64,000 bases of DNA from Xiphydria camelus (GCA_963678675.1 OY783192.1:134001-198000), one strand, 5' to 3'; shown: positions 12,681 to 24,852, numbered from the stretch's first letter. Made by a program: numbers and translations. The notes: generated by a model from the letters alone, not told the origin.

Positions 12681-14289
12681 CACACAAGCCTACGAATCCG
12701 TGCTCGTTCATACGCATTGTATAAATACATGTGTATTTATGTACATCAATGAGAGAGAACGAACATGAAATCGCTTTACGGATACTACAGCGCGTGAGAA
12801 CAATGGGAGCGCGCGGTAGTTCCTGTTGCTAACAATACTTTTAACGTATACGTAACGAACACGGATGGAGCTTTACCGCTTATGACCCTTGCAATGTCAG
12901 CGAGAATTCACGTATGGATGGGGTCACGGTATGGGGGCGATGCGTAGCAGCGTAACAATAGTTCATTGAATTAGTATAAGAATTTGTATACCCCTACACA
13001 CAATCTCTTTTTAAATTTCACATTCATTTTCCAGATTGAGTACATTTTTGTATCAAGCATTCTCGAGAAACTGATGAGGACTAGAAGTGGTAGAGACGTA
13101 AGATAAAAATAAAAGGAAGATAGTGCAGTAGATATAAGTATAAATGGTAAATTGCTTAAAAGATAAACGTGTGGTGTATTGTTTTAAAAAATTATTAAAA
13201 AATATGGCTCCGTGAAGAAGAATTACGAGCAGATTTTATATTGCAGTAAACTTACGTACACTTTTGTATTATAGTCGCATTACGAATTCATAAACATTTC
13301 TCTAACAGTGAAAGCAAATGATATGGATCGCGCAGAAACATGTTTTACTAACTGCTGCAACTAAATTTAAAGTTTCATTCGAGTGCAAGATACCAAATTT
13401 ACTATACATTTATTATATAGGTTTACTTCGGTCAAATTGATTATAAATTAATGAACGGTTTAGTAAATTAATGTCAAATGCATATATTAAATTTAATAGT
13501 TCATACTTAAATAAGACTAATAGGGAGGTTCGGTAATTTTTTGTTTTAATGGAAATCGATAGAGTTTTGGTCACAAAAACGTTAACCGAAGTTGTAGCGC
13601 AAAATATTAAGAGTTAATCGTGCTATAAATACTTAAAAATCATGAATTGACGCGAGGCTACGTTGCGTGACGTCAGCTGCCAGACACCCCCGTCACAACG
13701 TCCAAAGTGCTCGCAACGAGTAGATTTACCGTAGAAAACGCTCATCTGGGCCGCTAGGCCCGCCGGGTTTTTTCCGGTTGTAAAGTATTGGAAACTTTTT
13801 AGCAAGGGTAGAGTTATAAATCAATTCTCCCTTACCTTTCCTTTGTGGTAATAAATCATAGTCTTTTAAACTTAGGATTATGAATATCTAACATCGAGCA
13901 GTTTTTGCTTATTTCAATACTCTCACTCAAGAAGTAATCGATTAAATTAATGTAGAAGTTTTCTTATCTATTATATAATTTGCTTTTTTGGGGAACATAT
14001 AACAATGGTCCAACATTTGTTGCTACGGATTAAGGAAAAACCCCAAAAGAAAACCTTAATCAGACCAAGTAATCATTATCATTCAATCTTAAATCTATGC
14101 TGATACATACATAGTTTGTAGATAAAAATTACTCTTATATATTCTAATAAGATTAGGTACATAAAAATTGATAGTATCGTGATTAAATTTATAAAAAATT
14201 AATATTCAACTTTTTTATAGTATATAAAAATATGATAAATATTTTGATCCAGGTCTATATCAATTTTAATTAATTAGGTATCCATTCCT
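12681..14289. other. Gene-free segment before the copia remnant
   Basis: AT-rich, no recognisable ORF or repeat boundary. Possibly further decayed sequence of the copia element, since its 3' part would lie here, but nothing is recognisable. Confidence 0.5.
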
Positions 14290-14870
14290 ATTTGCTTTCG
14301 TAAGATTTTGAATTGTACTGCCGGTAACAGTTTGGCAAAAAACATCAGCCAGTTGTTCGCGCAACTGGTGCGAATGTTTCGTCGTAATCTAACAAATATG
14401 CTTGGCTAAAACCACGAGCTACTAATCTCGCTTTACGTTTATATGGGTTTCCATCAGCATTAAGTTGTAAAGTGAATATCCACATTTACACAGTCTACTG
14501 TATTTTTTTTTTTTTTTGGGCACGGTACGATATTCCATGTTTCGTTTTGAATGAGAGAATCAATTTCATCTCTTTTATGGCTTTCTCCCACTCAATTCTA
14601 TCAACACGTTTTTAATTTCTTCAAAAGATTCAGGAACGTCATTTACAGCCGACTGTGCACATACGTGATAACAGTAATCTTCATAATATGATACGTTAGA
14701 CAAATCTTTAATACGTGCACTTCGTCGAAGTTTGTTTACTTCAGAATCTTTTGAAGAATTTACGTCAATCTTATTGTTTTTATCAACTTCATCCGTCACA
14801 ACGATAAGGCTTTCCTCGAATAGAAGCTTAGACCTTTTCCATTCCGACCATCGCTGATTCACCCCCGAAA
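14290..14870 (-). pseudogene. Decayed Ty1/copia-type retrotransposon pol fragment
   Basis: In the minus direction three frames carry, in order, a linker with RRSARIKD (about 14,700), a WEKAIK then NETWNIVP region (about 14,524-14,600) and the reverse transcriptase start KARLVARGFSQ (14401-14437) with ETFAPVAR (about 14357-14380). This is the order between integrase and reverse transcriptase in copia-type pol. Frameshifts, a T17 run near 14,502 and an in-frame stop after ETFAPVARTTG break it. No long terminal repeats, protease or integrase are seen nearby. It is a relic without function. Confidence 0.8.
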
Positions 14871-15319
14871 CATTTGCCGATCGGAGCGAGCCAGATAGTA
14901 AAATCACGTTCGCGCGCTGTATGCCTGTACCTACTGCTCCCCGGGAGAAGGCGTAGCTTTTGTCTGGCGAGTGACGTCAAACCAATAAGGACGTCCTCGT
15001 CCCTAACGTTATCGTCGGAGTTACAATGTGCAATTTTTGAAGTAGTAAATTTTTTTTTTAAATTCTTTCACGTACATGGTTACTTACACATGCATAATAG
15101 ATTCCATAGAGAAATAACACAAAATATTTTTGGTCCGAACACCTCCCTATTAAAAGAGTATGTTAAATATACCTATACCATAAAATTATTAATAATTCGT
15201 GAAAATTTCTTTGACATTATAGAAGTACCTACATACTACCGAGTCGAATGAATGCTATCGCAAAGGATGCGTACCTACTGCCACGCATATACGGGCTAAA
15301 CCACACAACAGTTTAATAC

Positions 15320-16035
15320 TCACGATAACCGAGCACAAACGAGCACAAACGAACGGCTCGCCTGCAGCCCATCCACACACGTGTCCGAACGGACGGTTCT
15401 TATGTTTACACGGTCATAAAGGTCCTTCCAGGTATCCGCAGCGCGCGAGGCAACGAAGAAAATAGGAGAGGAGAAAGGAAAGGATCGACGAAGAAAACTG
15501 GAAGCCTTGTGTCCATGTACACAAAGGAGCGGGGCACACCGCGAGCAGGCATTTCCTGATGACTCACAGAAAAGCGAATGGGCCGGCGACAGAAATGTCG
15601 CCGAGTGTATTTTATTCGCCCTAGAACCGCGCCCATACGCCGTAAGAACGTCACCGTCAACGTTCCCGCCATTCGCGACACTCTCCGGCCCTGACCACTC
15701 GGAAAGTGAAACCTCATCGACCTTCGGCCCCGTGCACCTAATCTCACGCCTCGGCGAGGAAACCTTCCGGCTCTCTCTCGTAGGCATCGTCATCGCGGGG
15801 TCGACCAACTTTTGCGGGGTTTCGCGAGCTGGAACCGATGTTTCCGTTGCGCGAATGTCCGGCGACACGCGGACGGGTACGCCCGGTTGCACGTGTCTCA
15901 AGGTCGCGGCGGAACGTGGTGTGCTCTTCGAGCTAGACTGCGGCTTTCGACCGTTGATGGTCGCGTAGAGGTGACGAGGGAAGAGGTCGTTCCGAGGCGA
16001 AGTTACTCGGACCCCGCGTGAGTCTCGTTAGCGAC
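15320..16035 (-). other. Candidate exon or chance ORF, unknown product
   Basis: Open minus-strand frame from about 16,030 to 15,320. The stretch PQSSSKSTPRSAATLRHV to GRGSRANK reads like a disordered Ser/Pro/Arg-rich protein and most third positions are G or C. A strong donor TTCT|GTGAGT lies near 15,560. A plus-strand frame over the same DNA is also open, as expected in CpG-rich sequence. No known domain and no partner exons found. Confidence 0.2.
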
Positions 16036-16113
16036 AAGCTAAAGGAAAAGGCAAATTAGGTGCGCACCGCGTGACGGAACCTAATTCTCGTCGTGTCTTC
16101 GATCGGTTTCTTA

Positions 16114-16235
16114 TACACTGAACAAAATAACTTACCGATCTAAGTAACCGTTGACATGAATAGCACGAAAAACATATTTAAGTCAAACATATTGTCACTG
16201 ACTCAAATATGTCATTTAAATTAAGTGCGAATCAA
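16114..16235. mobile_element. Half copy of a TACACTGAGAAAA-family unit
   Basis: TACACTGAACAAAATAACTT and the following GTAACCGTTGACATGAATAG resemble the arm of the 22879-23101 copy; the right end is missing. Confidence 0.55.
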
Positions 16236-16308
16236 ATAACGGTAACGAGGGGCCAACTCCAAGGGAAGCCCCTACTATTATCACCTCCTCTATTCTTTAC
16301 CGTTATTG
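16236..16308. mobile_element. Diverged GAGGGGCC hairpin
   Basis: AACGGTAACGAGGGGCCAAC on the left and CCTCCTCTATTCTTTACCGTT on the right; only the GAGGGGCCAAC half of the core is recognisable. Confidence 0.4.
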
Positions 16309-17057
16309 CGCAGCGTTGCATTATGTGAACGCGCGTTGCGGGTATAATTATCGTACAGCTCTAATTGCTTGCCAAGACTGTCGACACACACACACACAAA
16401 CACAAATAGCTGATTAATATACCGCAGAAAGGACGATGTCTCGGCGGTTTAACCTCGACTAAGCCTCCGTCTGCGCGAGAAGAGAATTCTAAAATAGACG
16501 GCGGAGCTTAGATAAATATGTAACGCACGTCCAAGGACGCCTCGCGTGTTTTTTTTAAAAACATTTCTCCCCAGTGAATCACTCGAGGATGCGAATGGGG
16601 TGCGAAATCAGAGAGTGCAACTATTCGATATCTTTCCGCGGAGAATTTAACAAGCAGAAGATTGCAATCTATATCGAGCTGCAACGTATATTTAACACAC
16701 TAACGCTACGCGATAAATCTCACGAATGCCCATAAAGATGTCGAATTCAAAGCAATTAAGGTTGATAACTCCAAATGACTCGAGCAATTCGAAAGTTTCA
16801 GGTGGTGTGGGCGCATAAAAAATGATCTCCTTAACGACTACTCGTACATTTATAGATTCAAAAATTGCGTAACTTACACTTAGGTATGAAATCCATGGAT
16901 TAAAATAATATCGCATCAAAATTAAATACTCCAAATAAAGGAACAGACATTTATTACATTCCCCTGTATCATTCGGTGAATGGTAAATTACGTCCAATAT
17001 AATTTAATGCATTAATCCAAAATGTTAATAAAAAAGGATTATTGTTAGAGTTCTATT

Positions 17058-17171
17058 AACTCATTGAGGAGCAATGCCACGTATTACACGTGCCACTTCT
17101 TCTCTCTGTTTCTTTTTATTTTTCTACTGTCTCTCTTGCAATTCCAATGGACATCATAATATGAACTTTCC
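17058..17171. mobile_element. Fragment related to the 9567-10245 piggyBac-like element
   Basis: TTAACTCATTGAGGAGCAAT, GCCACGTATTACACGTGCCAC and CTCTCTTGCAATTCCAATGG parallel the left end of the 9567 element. Cut off where the TACACTGAGAAAA-type unit at 17172 starts. Confidence 0.6.
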
Positions 17172-17434
17172 GCACTGAGAAAAATAATTAGGTTCAAATG
17201 ACAAAACGCATCTAGTTAAACACGTCTAATTATCCTAACCAAAATACTGGTCAGTTGAACCAAATATCTAGTTGTTTTAACCAAATGTTTCGTCATTTCA
17301 ATCAAACGTTTAGTCATTCTAACCCAAATGTGGTCAGATTAACCAAACAGATGGAGAATGCATATTTCATCAAACGGTTTGGTCATCGACTCCAGGATTT
17401 TGGTTTGATTGACAAAGTTATTTTTCTCGGTGTG
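17172..17434. mobile_element. TACACTGAGAAAA-family unit with TTAACCAAA repeats
   Basis: Ends CACTGAGAAAAATAATT and AGTTATTTTTCTCGGTG. The interior repeats a TTTTAACCAAATG-like word about every 22 bp. Same subfamily as 19720-19985, in opposite orientation. Confidence 0.6.
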
Positions 17435-19719
17435 TAGAGGTCAAACATTCATTTTACATATTCTTTGCACATCAAAGTATAACATATAGCTACATTTCGT
17501 TGATTACTTTTTGATACGCTAGTTTTTGCAAAATAAAATAATTCATTTGCTAAAATCGTACTTTTTTGAATATCGTACTTAATTCGAATCTTATAAATCG
17601 TTCGACTTTTTAATTCTAATCTCAAAATCGTATTCAGCGACTCTGAAAACATATAAATTACCCTTAAGTGTGTTAAATTATCCGTTCAGCGGAAAAAATG
17701 TGTTAATAGGCACACCACCCAAAGAAACGAACGTTTCGCTGCGTCAACCTCGACCCGCCATTTATCACTCAGCGAAATTCCGAAACAGTCATTTCCTACG
17801 TCGAAAAAACTGCATATCGAGGAAGAGCTTCTCGATAAGCGCGTATACAATCGCGCAAGGACGCGTGAGAACGCGTTTTCGAACGTTCTTCGTCGGCGCG
17901 TATCAAGAGCGCGCGGGTGGGTGGCGCGCGAACGAAATCGAAACTTATTCTCTCTCGCGCGGCCGCGCCGCGGTGCCGCAGGAACGCGGCGCGAGATACG
18001 GACGGGGGGGCGGGCTAGACCGCAAGGTCGTTCTCTCTCTATAGCGACCGACACTACTTTCATTTCGCGTCGCTCACCTCGCGCCCTGTCGCCGAGTTCT
18101 CTCCGATGTGACTATCTATTAACAATTCCGCACCCGGTGAGAGACTCGCGGCGCGAACTCTGCGCACGCGCCCCTCTCGGCTGTTCTCGCATACGCACGT
18201 TTTTCTGCGTAAATATCGCATATCGTCGGTCATATCACATAAGGGCGTATCTCAGTTTTGATGATTTCTCAGGAGAGCGATTTTAAATATTTAACGATTT
18301 TTCATTGTGAAGAAGTCCTGCAATTTTATTTGTATAGCTTGGTGATTTTTTTTATGTATAAAATTGTGCGCCTGAATGCCTTTTAAATCACACGTATGGG
18401 CCTATCCTAAGTTAGGCCTACTATACGTGAGATTTAAATTTTGATTATTTTGAGATACGCGACGAAAAATATATATGGGGAGCGAAAGTATAAAATGTTG
18501 AGGTAACGCCGAGTCACACGCAGTCACACAATCCTGTGGTAAGATTGAATTATTGCGGCGTATGACGTTCAGTACTATAAATATGTCGATATTTACCATT
18601 AGTATTGTCACGCTTGCTATACTTATGGCAAGTATTGAGACGTACATATTTAAATGGTACAGAACGTCGTACGCTGCAATAATTCCACCTTGCCACACGG
18701 ATTGTGGGAGTGGTCACCACAAACTTTTATCCGTGTGACACCTGCCATTATTTCTTTCGGTGCAAGGCGCCGAATGATTTCGAACTAATCCAGTCGCTAA
18801 ACGGCGACCGCTCCCGAAGAATTCATCTTCTTTTATCGCGCTGATTTTACCTTGGCGACTTTTTACGCGAGAGCGCGTTGCGTCAGTCGCCGATTTAACC
18901 GCGCCACGTCGGTGGACTACTTTCGACGCCCGTCTGGAACACCGCGAGAATCGATTGGATCGCGATCGCGACGGCGGCGGCGCGCGGTAAAGTTCACGGG
19001 TCGCGCGATCCGTTTGCGGACGGACGATCGAGCAGGTCGAACGAACTTTCTTACCACTTCCGCCTGTCTATTTGCGGTGGCGATTGCAATTCGTGATTTG
19101 CTACGTGCTGATAGTGGTAAACGAGGTTATTGCCCCTGCGTATAGACAACCATTTTTACGCGAATTTGATATATCACAGAGTAACATGAATGTACGATTT
19201 CGCTTCATCGATCTATCCTCTTTGCTTTCCGTTGATTGAGATTAGAAACCGCACCCTTCCGTTATCATCGCCAGCAGGGTCGACATGCACGCGTTATCTT
19301 TAGAATTATACAAAGCGAAGTGGCGATGTATAAATGTTGCATCATACACGGAACAAAATTAATCGGAGACTGTACAGAGTTTGGGCTACATTTCGGGATA
19401 AGGTCAATTTATTATTATGGTAACTACGGTTTTAGTAACAATTACGACAACGCTTGCAACTTCTGCAATTTTTACTAAAACTATAGTTATTGTAGCAATA
19501 AATTGGCCTTGTTCCGAAATTTATCACAAACTTTGTAAATGTTACGATTTATGTTTTCTGTGGATGCAAAGTCTGGTAATTACCTTTAGAAATTATCAAA
19601 TCCTACCAAAAACATATCAGGGAAGAATTGGCTTCATATTGTACCCCTGCCGAAATTTCACCGCTACGAAATAAAAATAGCAGAGCACTCCGTTTCACAG
19701 AAAACCAACAATTCAGCTG

Positions 19720-19985
19720 CACGGAGAAAAATGACTTGATCGATTTAACCAAAATCTTGGAGGCGATGATCAAACCGTTTAGTGAAATACGGATTCCCCC
19801 TCTATCTCTATAGGTATGTATTTGATTAAACTGGCCGCATTTTGGTTAGAGAAATTAAATATTTGGTTCGAATGAATAAATATTTGATTCAATTGACCAG
19901 TATTTTTATTGGAATAACCAAATGCGTTTAACCAGATACGTTTTGCCGTTTTAACCAAATTATTTTTCTCACAATCAGAGTGTGA
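19720..19985. mobile_element. TACACTGAGAAAA-family unit with TTAACCAAA repeats
   Basis: Left CACGGAGAAAAATGACTTG, right CCAAATTATTTTTCTC; interior words TTTAACCAAAA, TTTGGTTCGAAT and ATTTGATTCAATT. Confidence 0.55.
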
Positions 19986-20054
19986 GGCTTGATAATCGTA
20001 CCACCGTTAATTTTCCATAAAACCAGTGCTCTGCCTTTTCTATTTTACAATAGT

Positions 20055-20221
20055 ACATATCGCTCACTCCTTTCAACAACGTCATATCTCAACAAATTTT
20101 ATTTTTCAGAAGATCTTGCAAGGATATACTACTCTTTCAGAGGGTATTCTGAAAACAGGCATAACTAAAAATCGCCGATTTTTGAGATATGACGTTGTTG
20201 AAAGGAGTCAGCGATATATGG
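20055..20221. mobile_element. Foldback element
   Basis: Arms CACTCCTTTCAACAACGTCA (from 20065) and TGACGTTGTTGAAAGGAGTC (from 20190), nearly perfect complements over about 40 bp. Confidence 0.65.
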
Positions 20222-20360
20222 TTTATATTGAAATCATTATGTAAATATAATAAGCCCAAATTTATATATCGTGGGCTTACTGCCAAAAGTGACCAAAAAG
20301 TCAAAATTGTAACTTTGTGAGTTAGAATGCCTAGGTCACTGTAAGAATACTGTTTTACAC

Positions 20361-20559
20361 TACACTGAGAAAAAAAAAGATTAAAAATTATTCTGTTAGA
20401 AGGATAATCTGAGTACGAAAGGTAAAATAGACCAAAAATTATTCTAAAGAAGGTTAAATTTTAAACCCTGCAAGGATCATTTTTGATCTATTTTTTACCT
20501 TTTGTACTCAGATTATCCTTCTAACAGAATAATTTTTAATCTTTTTTTTTCTCAGTGTA
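20361..20559. mobile_element. TACACTGAGAAAA-family palindromic MITE
   Basis: Ends TACACTGAGAAAAAAAA and its complement; the arms (about 80 bp) are about 95 percent complementary to each other; TA at both ends. Confidence 0.75.
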
Positions 20560-20640
20560 CCAGAAAAATTAACCAAGTCATATATTCAACTTACAAAGTC
20601 TTTTTAAGTTGAATATATGACTTGGTCAATTTTTCTGGTA
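20558..20640. repeat. Near-perfect hairpin abutting the 20361-20559 unit
   Basis: TACCAGAAAAATTAACCAAG and its complement CTTGGTCAATTTTTCTGGTA; arms of about 36 bp around a loop of about 10 bp. Confidence 0.75.
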
Positions 20641-20849
20641 GTGTAAAACATTAAGTATTCTCAGTGACGTGTGTGAGAGAGTTTCTAAAGACAGATATAC
20701 GACACTCTCGATGCCTGGTCGACGCCGAGGGTCGGCCGCATAAATATCGAGTTCGAGTGGCAAGCGCATCTCGGCATCTCAAGCATTTCCACATCGATGC
20801 AGAGAGCTGGGAACGTAAACATGGGGATGATACGTAGCGACGGGTCTCG

Positions 20850-20999
20850 TTAGGCTAAGCGAACGTTAGGACGCAGTTCAGTGAGGTGACGCAGGGCGAC
20901 CGTTGCCTCTATACCTATATTTATTCTATATATAGGTATAGAGGCAACAGTCGCCTTGCGTCCCCTCACTGAACTGCGTCCCAACGTTCGCCTGGCCTT
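20850..20999. repeat. Hairpin of about 150 bp
   Basis: AACGTTAGGACGCAGTTCAG opposite CTGAACTGCGTCCCAACGTT, continuing to TTGCCTCTATACC/GGTATAGAGGCAA at the centre. Confidence 0.7.
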
Positions 21000-22066
21000 A
21001 GCTGATTCCAAAACTAACCACGATAAAGCCTGGAAACGGAATAAGGCAGGAACCGTTCACTTGGGCATTCTAACTTGCAAAGTTAACATTTTGACTTGGT
21101 CACTTTTAGCAGTAAGCCCACGATATGTTCTATATACAAACTGTATAGAACTGCCCACAGCCGTCCCTGCCGCCAGGCAACCCCGTCGTACGCGACCGCG
21201 GCGGACACCCGGGACGTCGACGAAAAAGCGGCACGCAGAAACCTATACGCCTTTATTTTTCCGCGTTCTAACGAGCTCGCGAGAGCGCGCAGCGCGGTGC
21301 TGGCTCTAAGACGTCGGTGGAATGTCGTTGGCTCGTGCCCTCCTTGCCCGTTCCATTACTCCTTGCGCGCGTTGCACCGCCGCGCAACGGGTGTGCATTA
21401 GCTACAGGCGCCAACACTTCGATATCGCGCGCGGCGCGTATACATACACGGATATGTACCTACATACGCAGCAGGCATTCGTTCGCTCGTGCAAACGCCG
21501 AGGTGTAGTGTGGTGGCCTGCGGAGCGCGCGTACAACGAATCCGACCTACGCGCGTGTACGAGGACGCGTGCAACGGCGGAGCTTATACAAGTATTGGGG
21601 TTCTCGACGCGCGAGCAAGTCCCCGGGGGCTGTAGCACGAGCTGCTGCCATGCCGCCGCGCTGCAAGTCTGTCCTACTTTCTAATCAAACCGACCCGACG
21701 TGGACCTCGTCTGCTCTCTCGGCCGAACAGATGGTTCGAAAAGTACGCGTCGCCGGGGTTTTTCGTCGATCGCGGTTCTTCTCTTATACTGAGAATGCGG
21801 CGCGAGTCGGGCCTAGGTACGTGCCGTGCTACGTGTAGAAAGCGAAAGGAAGCCGGAATACGTACGTGTGGCGAGCGGGACAGTCGTCGCGAAAGGATCG
21901 GGAGGCTCGCGCGCTGCAACTGTCGAGAGAGGAACTGGAATCGTTCGCGAGGAGACATTTCTAATTGGATTTCATGCGCGTGTCCGGTTTCGTTGCGTAA
22001 TGTCACGCGTATCGCGTAACATTTTTTCTTCGGTTCTTCCGCGGTGAGCGGAAATGCAATGCTTTG

Positions 22067-22393
22067 CACTTATAAAAAGTGCCGTTGAATCGACGAAATG
22101 GTGCCAACTGATTCTTCTTTAGTCGAGTCGAATGACATTTTTATCGAACCGTTTATCGCTTCGTCGATTCGACAAAAATATCATTCGAGTCAAGTGAAGA
22201 AAAGTAAAATAAAATGTGGTAGTTGAATCAACCACAAATACATATTTCCAACTGATTTTCCTTTAGTTGACCCGAATGATATTTTTATCGAATCAATCAT
22301 TGAATCGTCGATTCGATAAAAATATTTGAGTCAACTAAAGGAGAGTCTGTTGGCAAAATTCGGTGGATTCAACAGCACTTTTTTATCAGTGTA
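22067..22393. mobile_element. Foldback unit with CACTTATAAAAAGTGCC ends
   Basis: Left ACTTATAAAAAGTGCCGTTG, right CAACAGCACTTTTTTATCAG. Two internal hairpins built on TTCTTTAGTCGAGTCGAATG and TCCTTTAGTTGACCCGAATG and their complements. Confidence 0.6.
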
Positions 22394-22653
22394 GTTCTCG
22401 TATCGGACTTCTTTTATCGAAGCATATTTGTCATTAAAACGGAATGATTTTTGTATTTCCATATTTATTTGTCCCTGTACGTAATAAATATTTTATTATC
22501 GGGTATTAGATTTCCACTGCTCAGAGAGTAATAAACTCTTCTCTCGGTGTATCGCTATAATTATCGGAATACTCTTGTGGTACAAAAAAGAGAAGAAGCG
22601 TTTATTGAAATACTCTAAGACGGCGCGAAAGAAGTGTACCACACATGTGTGTG

Positions 22654-22874
22654 TGAGGCTAAACTTACTCTCGCCAGGAAAGAAACTTGAATCACTATTA
22701 TTTCATTATCTATGAACTTTTGGCTTGTTGATTACTTTTGTATAATACTTTTTTGAAGATTACATTTTTATCTATACAATAAAGTCTTATATCGATGTAG
22801 GACAAAGGTTCATAAATAATGAGATAAAAAAAATAGTGATTAAAATTTCTTTCCGGGCGAGTAAGTTTAACCTC
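22654..22874. mobile_element. Foldback unit, relative of an element in the protease-homolog intron 5
   Basis: Arms GAGGCTAAACTTACTC and GAGTAAGTTTAACCTC. The centre (TTTTTTGAAGATTACATTTT...GATGTAGGACAAAGG) parallels 49888-50075. Confidence 0.6.
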
Positions 22875-22878
22875 ATGG

Positions 22879-23101
22879 TACACTGAGAAAATAATTTGCC
22901 GATCCAAATAACCGTCAACGTTAATAGCACCAAGAACCTATTTCTTTAAGATAAGTGTATTTATGTCCACCGAATTGAACGAATCTGCACTTGATTCAAA
23001 TAGCATATATTTGATTCAACGACAATATGTTTGATTTAAATGAATATGTCGCTATTCATGTCGACGGTTACTGCGAGCGGCAAATTTTTTTTCTCAGTGT
23101 A
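22879..23101. mobile_element. TACACTGAGAAAA-family palindromic MITE
   Basis: TACACTGAGAAAATAATTTG at the left, complement at the right, TA at both ends; directly follows the foldback at 22654-22874. Confidence 0.75.
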
Positions 23102-23239
23102 GAGAAAGATATGGGAAAGAGAGAGGTTCGAAGTGGGTGGAAAATTTGAATTGCATTTCGTTATGTTAATGCTCCTACTCGGACGGAAAAACTCTATATA
23201 TTTCGTGTATGGTCCATATGAGGTTTTTGTCATATATGA

Positions 23240-23356
23240 ATTATATGTGATTTCTCTATATTAACCGTATAAGGACTACATAAATTATTAAATGATTGTA
23301 TAATCTATAGGTATATAGACTGTATATGGTTAATATCGAAATCATATTATATATAA
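23240..23356. repeat. AT-rich inverted repeat
   Basis: ATATGTGATTTCTCTATATT and its partner ATGGTTAATATCGAAATCAT; arms of about 35 bp. Confidence 0.5.
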
Positions 23357-23359
23357 TCA

Positions 23360-24850
23360 ATATATAACCAAAACCACATGTGGATCACGTAAAACTTTTC
23401 CGCCTGTGGGTAACGATTAAGCTTAGACACCTTCTCATGGTCTTCGGAAACCATATTTCGATAATACGATAAGTATATCGTTTGAAATTCCGCTCGATCT
23501 AAATTCGTCTCCGCGGTGACGATGATTGTACAGTCGCTCGATGCTCTAAAAAGCACTTTCTAGCAAAGTTTCGGTCCTCCTCCTCGATTGCGATTGCCTG
23601 CTGGGTGTCGTGTCTCCGTATAGCAGGTACCTGTACATGTGTGAACGCGAGTATTTCGAGAGGTCGGTGAAGGGGAGGAGGAGAAGGGGGTAAATTTTTG
23701 CCACGCCTTTGTCTGTACCAACGAATCGTTGTGGCATGCGTCGAAACTCTCGATTCTTAACTATTTTTGACATTTTTGAAATAGAAATGTTGCAAGATTA
23801 TTCGAAATTTCCAATTACCTTCGGAAGAGGAATATTTATTTTTGTACTAGCATAGTAGTTCCACCCGGCGTTGCCCGGGTTTTGCACACATTATTCCTCC
23901 TATATTCTCCCTGTCCCCCTCCTCTATCTCCTCTAATCTAAAACCGCATCTATATTTAAGTATTGCTCCTTCTCTGTTACACCTTTGGTCTTTACTTTCC
24001 CCTTTTGCTTCTCTCTCTGGCATTCCTTTACTACTAGTACCCTTCTCTCTCCTCACTTGGGTTTATATAAAAGTATATTAAAAATGTAATATTGTTTATA
24101 GTGCGCGACACTACAGAAAAAAAAAGCCTTCCAACTATTAACTCCGCGAGTCTGCGCGCCTCATGTCGGTTATTCGTGTGCCGCGATGACGCGCAAACGT
24201 CGCCGGAAGCCCACTCTGTGAACGAATACCCGATGTTAGGTATAACCGCTAAAGTCGATTCGTATACGTGGCAAGGACGTTTCTCCATCGTCGCGGTCGT
24301 ACAGCATCCGGTTTCGACGACTGGAACGCGTGCCAGATATGCTCTCGCACCCGCGATGACGAACGGACGGGGAGCTCTCTCTCTCTCTCTCTCCAGAGAG
24401 ACGGTCGCGTATATCGAAGGAAAAACCTGATTTCTCGCGTCGCGCGAATTCGGACGAAACTGGTTCCCCGATGGGCGAGGTGGCTCGATCATCCCGGGAC
24501 GTTGTTATCGAGTGCGCGAGACCGCAGAGTAAATATGAGGGACGGTTTAATGCAACGAGCCAGACGCGATTTAACGGCCTGGCTGCCGGACGCCAATTAA
24601 CGCTCGGTCAAGCGCGTCTAATGGGTAATATCTACCTACGTATACGCGAAATTCGACGTTCTCCGGCGGACTGTCATCCGCCGATTCGCGCTTTATTTGG
24701 ATCGCGCCGAGCGAAAGGTGCTCGCGCGCTGCGTTCACCGCGATCGACGTGCCTTTCCTTGGGCGTTTTAATGCGCCGGCCCCGTCGAGCGCATTCCCGA
24801 AATCGATCTAGGCGCGAACCGTGCTGCGGCGCGATATGTACCTACGTGTG
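23360..24850. other. Gene-free segment, CpG-rich in its right part
   Basis: Contains CCACCCGGCGTTGCCCGGG at about 23,861, a small GC-rich hairpin that may be the end of an unknown dispersed repeat, and a CpG-rich block at about 24,100-24,850. No gene recognised. Confidence 0.5.
24375..24393. repeat. Short (CT)n tract
   Basis: About nine CT units in a CpG-rich block, flanked by CCAGAGAGA that extends the GA/CT bias on the other strand. Confidence 0.8.
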
Positions 24851-24852
24851 AG

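Larger units (their letters stand above)
20265..21126. mobile_element. Long inverted-repeat element with several nested foldbacks
   Basis: Outer arms of about 70 bp: ATCGTGGGCTTACTGCCAAA at the left and CAGTAAGCCCACGAT at the right. Inside: an inverted pair 20335-20363/20638-20668, a TACACTGAGAAAA unit (20361-20559), a hairpin (20558-20640) and a hairpin at 20850-20999. Confidence 0.65.

Noticed and set aside
20265..21126. Replication origin or rRNA-like structured locus
   Set aside because: The structure is fully explained by nested inverted-repeat insertions; no rRNA or tRNA signatures found.
21674..22069. 131-codon minus-strand ORF
   Set aside because: Arg-rich, no domain, CpG-rich block; no splice partner.
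24034..24492. 152-codon minus-strand ORF
   Set aside because: Overlaps a plus-strand ORF of similar quality and contains a CT tract; no recognisable domain.
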